Under the pieces are notes generated by a model. The model was not told the origin of the DNA. It did not search any database and worked only from the letters and a program-made list of their open reading frames with translations. Positions 1 through 5,436 of a stretch of 9,245 bases of DNA are shown here, in pieces. The position numbers and the translations under genes were made by a program. This DNA comes from Nanobdellota archaeon (GTDB lineage Archaea; Nanobdellota; Nanobdellia; Woesearchaeales; JAUYGA01). Numbering within the stretch: the stretch's first letter is position 1; every line of letters starts with the position of its first letter. The stretch lies in contig JAUYGA010000254.1 in the NCBI GenBank assembly GCA_030690755.1, positions 1 through 9,245 on the forward strand. The letters are read 5' to 3'.

Positions 1-1812
1 GTCCACTTCAATGTATCTTGCAAGCAATGGATGTTTGTCATTCACTAGCTCCCACATCTGCTGCGCAAGCCGTCTGTATGATATGTGGCCCATCTTTCCG
101 CTTCTTAACTTTACAAAGTGGCAGACTTCTCGCAGGTTCATTGTCATTAAAACGCGTTTTTTGTATGCTAATGGTACAAGGTATGCTGTTTCTTCGGGGA
201 ATTCTTTTGATATTGTGTCATATGCATCTTTCGCTTTTTTCATTGCTTCTATGAATTCTTTTTCAAGTTTTGCTTCAATTATCTCTCCTGGGAGGGAATA
301 GTTGTGGTTTGTTGTTATTTTTTGGTTTAGTTGTGTGCAAATCCTGTGTCTTTGTATGTCTCTGAATGCTCCATAGTCCATAAGTATGTCAAAGGTGTAG
401 TATGTATTTTCAAATTCTCGGGGTGTTGAATCAAATTTGCCAATTCCTCTCACTGCAGCATCTATTATTTGTATTTTTTCTTCATTTTTAATGAGTTTTA
501 TTCTTTCTTTTATTTGCTGATATGAGTAATTTGATGTTCCATAGAGCAGCGATGCAACCACTTTGTCTTCTGCATCCCGGTCATATTCTACAAGCATCGC
601 CCTGTAGCTGTCGTCTGGTTTTTGTATTTTTAGGTTTTCGTTGGCAAAATTTATTCTTTTTGGAAGTTCTGCGATATATTCATTGTAGTTTGCATATTTC
701 ACTAAGGTTGGTGTGACTTTCAAAGCCGCTTCTTTTATCTCTACACCTATTTCTTTCATTTCATCCAGTGGACTTGAAATCAGTTTTGTTATTGCATGTT
801 CGAGCTGTCTTGCATTTATTGTCAGCCCTAGGTTTGTTAAAACTCCTACGGGGAGGATATATCGTACATTGTCAAGTGCTTTTGCTTTCATCCTGACTTC
901 GTAAAGGTTTTGGTCAACATCATCTGTTTTTGGGTTTTTGCTTTTTACGAATGCGAGCATTTTTGGAAACATCTCTGTGTAGACATCAATCAGCATGTTG
1001 CATGTGTTCACATAGAGTTCTGCATGTTTAGAATTCATTATTTTTACAGGTCTGTAATAGCGATTTATGTCAAACACTTGGTATCTTGTTGATTTTTCTG
1101 TGTATGACGCCAGTCTATTGTCTTCCAGGACTTTTGTTGCAAGAATTGATACATTTTCTATTGCAATTGACAGGATTGCGTGTTCTGCGACGCTGCTGTG
1201 TCCGTATCCGACAATCCATCTTTCGTGGAATTTTCTTGATAAGTCTTCATTTAGTTCTTTTGAGATGACGTCAAATGCTTCTGGGCTGCGGGAGCATTTT
1301 GCAAATGTGACTGCTACAACTTCAGGGGGCAGTCCGTTCAAAGTATATATTCTTCTTGTATTATTTATGCTGTTTATATGGTCTGGATTATTTTTGAGAA
1401 GTTCTTCGTTTTTTATTTTATTAGGGGTATTTAGATTGTCTGTGTTTTTTTGATTTGTTATGCTTGCCGTGTTTTGGTTTGTTGTGCTTGCTGTATTTTG
1501 TTTTGGTGTGCTTACTATGTTTTGGTTGTTTTGTATGTTCTTAATTTCAGGGTTTTTTGCGTCTTTTGTTTCCAGGATAGCATTATTGTTTTTATTGTTT
1601 TCATTGTATTTTTGCAGCTGTTCTGCTGCAATCTCTTCTTCTTTTGTGACTATTTCTTCTTTATTTTTTGAAAAGAATGCGGTTTTATCGTTTTTTTTGT
1701 CTTCTTTTTTGTCATTTTGAGGGGCAATGCCGAAGTCTTTCTTGATTCTGTCCTGCCTGTCAATCTCTGTTAGAAAACCTTCTTCAGCGTCTTTTTTTCT
1801 TCCAAAAATCAT
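1..1812 (-). CDS. thyX: Tandem-domain flavin-dependent thymidylate synthase (ThyX-like), 3' end outside window
   Basis: ThyX enzymes make dTMP from dUMP with FAD, NADPH and methylene-tetrahydrofolate. The frame stays open from the ATG at 1812 to base 1 (604 codons, no stop), so the C-terminus lies beyond the window, though the family pattern suggests little is missing. Residues 1 to about 146 are a charged, then N/Q/T/K-rich, low-complexity extension with three 8-residue repeats at 97-120. A first ThyX-like half (about 147-370) shows GHSSVAEH at 204-211, the signature remnant DNR-X7-STRY at 231-244, and NAR at 333-335. A second half (about 400-604) has PREFEN at 464-469, RHR at 488-490 and NLR...LR at 559-570. 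It lacks the EH and the signature Ser (Lys498). Neither half carries a full RHRX7S motif. The ATG is the only ATG before the conserved core and is preceded by GAGGGTGG. Divergent from the kinase/dCMP deaminase pair. ThyX family membership is firm; catalytic activity is inferred. Confidence 0.88.
   Translation of the reverse strand, partial: MIFGRKKDAEEGFLTEIDRQDRIKKDFGIAPQNDKKEDKKNDKTAFFSKNKEEIVTKEEEIAAEQLQKYNENNKNNNAILETKDAKNPEIKNIQNNQNIVSTPKQNTASTTNQNTASITNQKNTDNLNTPNKIKNEELLKNNPDHINSINNTRRIYTLNGLPPEVVAVTFAKCSRSPEAFDVISKELNEDLSRKFHERWIVGYGHSSVAEHAILSIAIENVSILATKVLEDNRLASYTEKSTRYQVFDINRYYRPVKIMNSKHAELYVNTCNMLIDVYTEMFPKMLAFVKSKNPKTDDVDQNLYEVRMKAKALDNVRYILPVGVLTNLGLTINARQLEHAITKLISSPLDEMKEIGVEIKEAALKVTPTLVKYANYNEYIAELPKRINFANENLKIQKPDDSYRAMLVEYDRDAEDKVVASLLYGTSNYSYQQIKERIKLIKNEEKIQIIDAAVRGIGKFDSTPREFENTYYTFDILMDYGAFRDIQRHRICTQLNQKITTNHNYSLPGEIIEAKLEKEFIEAMKKAKDAYDTISKEFPEETAYLVPLAYKKRVLMTMNLREVCHFVKLRSGKMGHISYRRLAQQMWELVNDKHPLLARYIEVD
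1453..1524 (-). repeat. Three imperfect 24-bp tandem repeats inside the ThyX N-terminal extension
   Basis: Read on the minus strand, the stretch encodes QNIVSTPK, QNTASTTN and QNTASITN in a row (residues 97-120 of the ThyX-like protein), a period of 24 bp with no frame change. The repeat lies in a disordered-looking N/Q/T-rich linker ahead of the conserved fold, so it probably reflects slippage expansion of a flexible segment rather than a functional site. Confidence 0.75.
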
Positions 1813-1856
1813 TTGTCCACCCTCTTATTCTCCTCTGCAGGAGTAAAAAAACCATG

Positions 1857-1871
1857 CCTTTTTATATTTTT
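1857..1871 (-). promoter_or_regulatory. Probable TATA box for the ThyX-like gene
   Basis: On the minus strand the sequence reads AAAATATAAAAAGG, an archaeal TATA-like element. A start site about 25 nt downstream (near 1838) would give a leader of about 26 nt containing GAGGGTGG just before the ATG at 1812. Called by eye only. Confidence 0.5.
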
Positions 1872-1940
1872 GGGTTTTATTTAAGAAATAGGGATGGTTT
1901 TGTGAGAATGGCTAACCTGTTTGTTGAGGGTGTTAAAGGA

Positions 1941-1954
1941 AAACTATATAAAAA
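1941..1954 (+). promoter_or_regulatory. Probable TATA box for the kinase/dCMP deaminase pair
   Basis: AAACTATATAAAAA is a good archaeal TATA box with an A-rich BRE-like upstream part. Transcription would start near 1972-1977, leaving a leader of about 40 nt that contains the GGGGG ribosome-binding stretch. It faces away from the ThyX promoter about 80 bp to its left, so the two divergent units share one 204-bp control region. Confidence 0.55.
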
Positions 1955-2001
1955 AACAGTAATTATCAACTTTATCTGCTTGTTTAGCAGGGATTCATTT
2001 T

Positions 2002-2019
2002 GGGGGATTGATTAATGTG
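2002..2019 (+). promoter_or_regulatory. Ribosome-binding site deciding a GTG start
   Basis: A GGGGG run (2002-2006) stands 10 nt before GTG at 2017. This spacing favours GTG over the upstream in-frame TTG (2008). A nearby ATG at 2015 is followed directly by TGA and overlaps the GTG, giving a start-stop codon pair on top of the probable start. Confidence 0.55.
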
Positions 2020-2619
2020 ATTATTGGTTTGACTGGTAAATATTGCTGCGGTAAAGGCGTTGCTGTGGAATATTTGCAGAGTAAGGGTTTTGTAGGCTTT
2101 TCTCTTTCAGATATGCTCCGGGAAAAGCTGAAAGCTGCCGGAAAAGAAGTTACTCGTGATAATTTGATTACTCTTGGCAATTCTCTTAGGAAAAAGCAAG
2201 GCCCGGGAGCTTTAGGTAAGATTGCCATGGAGAAGATTTCTGAATTAAAGAAGCAGGGTAAGAAGAAGTTTTATGTTGATTCTGTGAGAAATCCTTTGGA
2301 AGCAAGAGAGCTTATGAAGGATTCTGAGTTTAGGCTTATTTTCATTGATGCTGATCAGCTTATTAGGTTTCAGAGGATGCTTCTCAGAAAGAGAGAGAAT
2401 GACCCTGAGACTTTTGAAGAGTTTAAGAAAAAGGAGCTTCGGGAATCTAAGGGAACTAGCAAATATTCTCAAAGGTTGAATGATACTATTAAGATGGTGA
2501 ATTATACTGTAAAGAATGAATCAACTGTTGAGGACTTGCATAAGCAGGTTGATAAGCTGATTAAAGATATCCAAAAGAGCATAAAAGCAAGTGCTAGTGT
2601 TGCAAAAGCCAAAAGTTAA
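2017..2619 (+). CDS. P-loop nucleotide (NMP/dNMP) kinase-like protein
   Basis: A 200-residue P-loop protein resembling the dephospho-CoA/deoxynucleotide-monophosphate kinase group. That group transfers phosphate from ATP to a small nucleotide-type substrate. The Walker A region is at residues 4-14, GLTGKYCCGKG, where the usual Ser/Thr after GK is Gly. FSLSDMLREKL (about 29-39) and RDNLITLGNSLRKKQGPG (about 48-65) are typical of the group's substrate-binding region. Basic residues at about 125-132 (RMLLRKRE) resemble an NMP-kinase lid. The GTG at 2017 is preferred: GGGGG at 2002-2006 lies 10 nt upstream, while the in-frame TTG at 2008 sits almost on that purine run and the ATG at 2015 is out of frame and meets TGA at once. 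Followed after 56 nt by dCMP deaminase, so a pyrimidine deoxynucleotide substrate is plausible. The substrate cannot be read from sequence. The altered Walker A could also mean weak or no kinase activity. Confidence 0.75.
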   Translation: MIIGLTGKYCCGKGVAVEYLQSKGFVGFSLSDMLREKLKAAGKEVTRDNLITLGNSLRKKQGPGALGKIAMEKISELKKQGKKKFYVDSVRNPLEARELMKDSEFRLIFIDADQLIRFQRMLLRKRENDPETFEEFKKKELRESKGTSKYSQRLNDTIKMVNYTVKNESTVEDLHKQVDKLIKDIQKSIKASASVAKAKS

Positions 2620-2661
2620 TTTTATATGTGTTTTTTTCATGTATATTTTAGTTATGGATTT

Positions 2662-2678
2662 AGGTGGGGACTAAAATG
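2662..2678 (+). promoter_or_regulatory. Shine-Dalgarno site of dCMP deaminase
   Basis: AGGTGGGG ends 6 nt before the ATG at 2676, a strong match to the archaeal anti-Shine-Dalgarno. The in-frame GTG at 2664 lies inside this motif and is therefore an unlikely start. Confidence 0.7.
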
Positions 2679-3311
2679 GAATTTGATGCAAATATTTCTG
2701 ATTTTAAGAAGAAGCGTGATGATTGGAATGAGTATTTCATGAAGATTGCAAGAGAGGTTGCGAAGAGGTCCACTTGTTTTGCTGGAACAAAGCATGGCGC
2801 TGTTGCTGTTAAGGAAAGGCAGATCATCGCGACAGGTTATAATGGCGCGCCAAGAAAAACTTTGGATTGTTATGAGCGAGGTGTTTGTATAAGACGTCAG
2901 CTGGGCATTCCTTCAGGTCATCGTTATGAGCTTTGCAGGAGTGTTCATGCAGAGATGAATGTCATAATCAATTCTGCTCGTTCAGGTGTTTCTTTGGTCG
3001 GCGCAGAACTTTACATTTATTCTTTAAAATCATTTGATGTAGAATATATAGTCATTAATGCAGCTCCTTGTTTAATTTGCAAGAAGATGCTTATCAACGC
3101 AGGGATATCAAAGGTGCATGGTCAGATGGCTGATGGTTCTATAAAAACTTATGATGTCGCGCAGTGGCAGAAGGATTGGCAGGAAAAAGACATGCTTGAT
3201 GATATGGATGTTTATGATTCAAATTATTATAAGGATAAGGATGCTTCTGGAAAAAAAGTTGTTAAAGATAAAGACGACAAAGATTGCGGTAATTGTTGCG
3301 GCTGTTCGTAA
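2676..3311 (+). CDS. Deoxycytidylate (dCMP) deaminase
   Basis: A zinc enzyme that converts dCMP to dUMP, the ThyX/ThyA substrate; many relatives are regulated by dCTP and dTTP. The 211-residue protein has a GYNG motif at 54-57 and the Cys/His-rich segment between C65 and C87 seen in archaeal and phage dCMP deaminases (C65, C71, H82, C87). The active site is HAE at 91-93 (zinc ligand H91, proton shuttle E93) with PCLIC at 131-135 giving zinc ligands C132 and C135. The catalytic set is complete. The ATG at 2676 is chosen over the in-frame GTG at 2664 because GGTGGGG (2663-2669) is the Shine-Dalgarno and overlaps that GTG. Residues about 165-211 form an unusual tail: an acidic/Lys-rich stretch ending in CGNCCGC (C204, C207, C208, C210). 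Probably co-transcribed with the kinase-like gene, though a T7 run (2632-2638) and a weak TATA-like stretch in the gap allow separate expression. Confidence 0.92.
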   Translation: MEFDANISDFKKKRDDWNEYFMKIAREVAKRSTCFAGTKHGAVAVKERQIIATGYNGAPRKTLDCYERGVCIRRQLGIPSGHRYELCRSVHAEMNVIINSARSGVSLVGAELYIYSLKSFDVEYIVINAAPCLICKKMLINAGISKVHGQMADGSIKTYDVAQWQKDWQEKDMLDDMDVYDSNYYKDKDASGKKVVKDKDDKDCGNCCGCS

Positions 3312-3333
3312 CTTTTTATTTATTCTTAATTAG

Positions 3334-3465
3334 TATGTGCATAGCATCCTAAAGTAAAAATTCTATGATGCAAAAACAGCGACGAGCGTTGCGAGGGGTT
3401 GCTCCCTACGGGAACGCAGCTCCTTTCTAAAACACTTCGAGAATTTTTAAGATGCTATGCACATA
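3334..3465. repeat. 132-bp element with perfect 15-bp terminal inverted repeats and GC-rich core
   Basis: The outer arms TATGTGCATAGCATC (3334-3348) and GATGCTATGCACATA (3451-3465) are exact reverse complements. After an asymmetric gap (7 nt left, 2 nt right) a second 9-bp perfect pair follows: AAAAATTCT (3356-3364) with AGAATTTTT (3440-3448). The centre (about 3378-3423) is much more GC-rich than the surroundings. It can fold into an imperfect hairpin around TCCC-TAC-GGGA (3403-3413), or alternatively pair GCGTT (3386-3390) with AACGC (3413-3417). It occupies nearly all the space between two convergent genes. It could be a small non-autonomous mobile element, a long hairpin transcript end serving both genes, or a structured RNA. 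No target-site duplication is evident and no protein is encoded. Confidence 0.8.
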
Positions 3466-3476
3466 AGGTTTTACTG

Positions 3477-3737
3477 TTAAAATAGTTCTATTATCTTCTC
3501 TCTTGATCTCAGGCCAGCTGCGATTCTTACTTTTTTCTTTAGGATTTTTGAGAAGAACTTTATGACTTCTTTGTTTGCCTTGTCTTTGTCAGGCGCTGCG
3601 GCGATGTTGACTTTCAGCGCTTTTTTGTTCTCATCATAGCTGATGATTTCATTGGATGAAGAATTTGGTTTAACATGTATTGTTAATCTGTTGTTTTGCA
3701 AATATTTTTTTATTAATGTGATATTTTCAATGTTCAT
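3477..3737 (-). CDS. DUF167 (YggU/UPF0235) family protein
   Basis: An 86-residue small protein of the widespread DUF167 family, which has no established biochemical role. Family hallmarks visible are the V-KPNSSSNEI stretch near residues 22-31, LKVNIAAAPDKDKANKEVI at about 41-59 (the most conserved part, a strand turning into the main helix) and the GLRSREK segment at about 75-81. The length matches the family. ATG at 3737 is taken as the start; a TTG directly before it is in frame but has no better signal. No strong Shine-Dalgarno is seen (only a weak AGAGAT). It is the last gene of a same-strand series after cytidine deaminase, 71 nt downstream, and ends against the inverted-repeat element. 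Confidence 0.85.
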   Translation of the reverse strand: MNIENITLIKKYLQNNRLTIHVKPNSSSNEIISYDENKKALKVNIAAAPDKDKANKEVIKFFSKILKKKVRIAAGLRSREKIIELF

Positions 3738-3808
3738 CAAAAATCTCTGCTGCTTTGTTGTAGACTTAAATAATTAGATGTATATGTATGGTGAACTATT
3801 ATATTTTT

Positions 3809-4195
3809 TTAATTCCAGGGGTGCGGGAGCAATTCTTTAAGTTTTACAGCTTTATTTTTTCCAATTATGATTTCAGTCTTTAGGTTCTCTTTATTGATTC
3901 GATACATGAATTCTCTGCATCTTCCGCAAGGCGGCAGAATTGTTCCGTCACCGCAAACAGCGACAATTTTCTTAATTTTGTATTCCTGATTAAGGACCAT
4001 ACTGGCAATCGCGCTGTGTTCTGCGCAGAAACCTATGCCGCAACAGGCATGGATGCTAACGCCTAGGTAAAGATTTCCTTTTTCAGAAATTAAAGCGCAG
4101 CCAACCTCTCCTATTCTTACATCTTCAGATGATTTGTGTAACTTAGCAGCTTCTTTTGCTTTTTGGATGAGTTGTTCATCTGAAAATTTTTCCAT
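3809..4195 (-). CDS. cdd: Cytidine deaminase
   Basis: Nucleoside-level zinc deaminase that converts cytidine and deoxycytidine to uridine and deoxyuridine for pyrimidine salvage. The 128-residue protein has the usual length of the small homotetrameric class. The active site is CAE at 57-59 (zinc ligand C57, catalytic E59) with PCGRCRE at 89-95 supplying zinc ligands C90 and C93. The preceding HACCGIGFCAEHSAI pattern (49-63) fits archaeal/bacterial cytidine deaminases more than blasticidin deaminases. No Shine-Dalgarno precedes the ATG at 4195, but a TATA-like element about 29 nt upstream suggests a leaderless transcript of its own. Together with the dCMP deaminase nearby it gives two separate routes from cytosine to uracil nucleotides within 1.5 kb. 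Exact substrate preference between nucleosides cannot be judged. Confidence 0.9.
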   Translation of the reverse strand: MEKFSDEQLIQKAKEAAKLHKSSEDVRIGEVGCALISEKGNLYLGVSIHACCGIGFCAEHSAIASMVLNQEYKIKKIVAVCGDGTILPPCGRCREFMYRINKENLKTEIIIGKNKAVKLKELLPHPWN

Positions 4196-4218
4196 ATTGC
4201 AAAAGTTAGAATACGTAC

Positions 4219-4232
4219 TTTAATAATTTTGC
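4219..4232 (-). promoter_or_regulatory. TATA box for leaderless cytidine deaminase transcript
   Basis: On the minus strand the sequence reads GCAAAATTATTAAA, centred about 29 nt before the ATG at 4195. There is no ribosome-binding purine stretch between it and the start, which is the usual archaeal picture of a leaderless mRNA. Confidence 0.5.
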
Positions 4233-4251
4233 CTTTTTTGGTTTAGATTAA

Positions 4252-4572
4252 TTAAGAATAATCTCTCCAGATGTGTTTGCATTTTTCGCATTTGAAGAAT
4301 TTTGTTTCTGGTTCGTCTCCTGCTCTTGTTTGTACAGTCCAAAAATATGCTTTCTTGTGCCCGCATTTTTCGCAGTGGGCGGTGATAAGAGGATAAACTT
4401 CGTCCTGGCCTTCGTTGACAATCTCTACTTTTTGGCTTGTGTCTTTGACAATCTCACCTAGGCAGATATTGTCTGCGTCTTTATCCTTATATCCGCAGCT
4501 GCATATCAGCATTTTTTTTGCGCCGTCTTTTTTCGGCTTCATTATTGATCCGCATTTTGGACAAAATATCAT
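4252..4572 (-). CDS. tfs: Transcription factor S (TFS, archaeal TFIIS/RPB9-like)
   Basis: TFS inserts into the RNA polymerase secondary channel and stimulates cleavage of backtracked RNA, rescuing stalled elongation. The 106-residue protein has the family's standard length and two zinc ribbons. The N-terminal one uses C4, C7, C24 and C26; the C-terminal one uses C67, C70, C95 and C98. Between the cysteines of the second ribbon lies the RAGDEPET loop with D86 and E87, the acidic pair that reaches the polymerase active site, so this is a cleavage-competent TFS by sequence. The family ending WRDYS is present. GAAGTGA (4577-4583) ends 4 nt before the ATG and acts as Shine-Dalgarno. It lies 56 nt upstream of cytidine deaminase on the same strand and 137 nt after signal peptidase; the context looks incidental rather than functional. 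Confidence 0.95.
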   Translation of the reverse strand: MIFCPKCGSIMKPKKDGAKKMLICSCGYKDKDADNICLGEIVKDTSQKVEIVNEGQDEVYPLITAHCEKCGHKKAYFWTVQTRAGDEPETKFFKCEKCKHIWRDYS

Positions 4573-4709
4573 TGTTTCACTTCTTTTTGTTTATGGTTTT
4601 TGAGTTTATTTGCTTTCTTTATTCAATTTAGTTATTGATTCGCCGCCTTTGTTTTATTATTTAAATATTTGTATTGTTGTGTTATAGTTATAAGCAGTTT
4701 AGTATTTGA

Positions 4710-5297
4710 TTAAAATATCCAGTTGAGTGTTTCGACAAAACCGATTTTTATCCAGCCTAGCCAAGGTATTTTGAAAACGCCTTTTCCTATCAGTCTGTCT
4801 TCGCTTATCTCTATCTCCTCGTCAAGGCTTCCAAGATTATGGTCTCCTTTTGTTGTGAACAGGTATTTTGGAGTTGTGCTGTCAATTCTGACTATGCGGT
4901 GTATTACTGGGTCAGGTCTTCCGACTGTTCTGAAGACAATGACATCGCCGATTTTCAGACTTTCAGGTTTTGCTTTTTTTAGTATGATTATATCTCCTTT
5001 GTTGAATCCGTTTTTGAATCTGTAAGTGATGAACTGTTCGTTTGTCAGCCCATATGCCGAATAGAGGTATTCTTGACTGTCCCACCACGAGTCGAAACTG
5101 CCTTCATGTTCCATGCTTCCTGATACTACTGCAACAACCGGATGTGTTGTCCCAAGCGCAAATCCCAGGCCAGGATATACCAGAAATTTGATGATTAGGA
5201 ATGCTAGAAGTATGTTTACTATCCAACTCCATATGCTGTCATCTTCCCAAATGAAATGCCAGACTTTTTTTAGTGTGTTTTTGATTTTTATTGCCAT
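4710..5297 (-). CDS. Archaeal signal peptidase I (S26B family)
   Basis: Membrane serine protease that removes signal peptides from secreted proteins. The 195-residue protein has a hydrophobic membrane segment at about 24-48, then the catalytic SGSM (59-62, nucleophile S61). It has H133 in the IHR motif, replacing the bacterial Lys, and D152 in KGDHN (150-154). That Ser/His/Asp set marks the archaeal and eukaryotic ER type. An insertion rich in aromatic residues (about 66-94, WWDSQEYLY...) follows the nucleophile, and a second hydrophobic stretch (178-195) closes the protein and may contact or re-enter the membrane. The ATG at 5297 has AAAGGAA about 10 nt upstream and a TATA-like element near 5340. 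It starts a same-strand series that continues with TFS, but the 137-nt gap makes separate transcription likely. Confidence 0.93.
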   Translation of the reverse strand: MAIKIKNTLKKVWHFIWEDDSIWSWIVNILLAFLIIKFLVYPGLGFALGTTHPVVAVVSGSMEHEGSFDSWWDSQEYLYSAYGLTNEQFITYRFKNGFNKGDIIILKKAKPESLKIGDVIVFRTVGRPDPVIHRIVRIDSTTPKYLFTTKGDHNLGSLDEEIEISEDRLIGKGVFKIPWLGWIKIGFVETLNWIF

Positions 5298-5334
5298 TAT
5301 TGTTTTATTCCTTTGTTCTGTTTTTGGGCCAATT

Positions 5335-5346
5335 AACTATAAATTA
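5335..5346 (-). promoter_or_regulatory. Probable TATA box for signal peptidase
   Basis: Minus-strand TAATTTATAGTT lies about 43 nt before the ATG at 5297, giving a predicted short leader that includes AAAGGAA. It shares a 139-bp divergent spacer with the promoter of the NMD3-like gene. Confidence 0.4.
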
Positions 5347-5401
5347 CCATGATTTAGCATATTAAAAATGTTTTGTTTTATTTATCGTCCAGTTTAACAA
5401 T

Positions 5402-5413
5402 ACTTTTTTATAC
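5402..5413 (+). promoter_or_regulatory. TATA box for leaderless NMD3-like transcript
   Basis: ACTTTTTTATAC is centred about 29 nt before the ATG at 5437. The only purine run in between (AGGGA, 5419-5423) is too far from the ATG to be a convincing ribosome-binding site, so a leaderless mRNA is the simpler reading. Confidence 0.45.
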
Positions 5414-5436
5414 TGTCTAGGGAATTAGCTTATAAA

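Noticed and set aside
1450..1720. Overlapping plus-strand open frames rich in Phe, Val and Cys opposite the ThyX-like gene
   Set aside because: They are antisense images of the N/Q/K-rich coding strand, have no family features, and the minus-strand frame continues into a clear ThyX domain.
2015..2020. ATG at 2015 as start of the kinase-like gene
   Set aside because: It is out of frame with the P-loop and is followed at once by TGA; the overlapping GTG at 2017 is in frame with a proper upstream purine run.
2620..2675. A transcription terminator separating the kinase-like gene from dCMP deaminase
   Set aside because: There is a T7 run at 2632-2638, but the gap is short, the downstream gene has a strong Shine-Dalgarno and no convincing strong promoter of its own, so read-through in one unit is more likely.
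3334..3465. tRNA gene, attachment site or CRISPR unit as explanation for the inverted repeat
   Set aside because: No cloverleaf with T-loop or anticodon arm, no integrase or cas gene in the window, and the arms are a single inverted pair rather than regularly spaced direct repeats.
4273..4603. Plus-strand open frames opposite transcription factor S
   Set aside because: Antisense to a protein with both zinc ribbons and the catalytic acidic loop intact; no start signals or recognisable domain.
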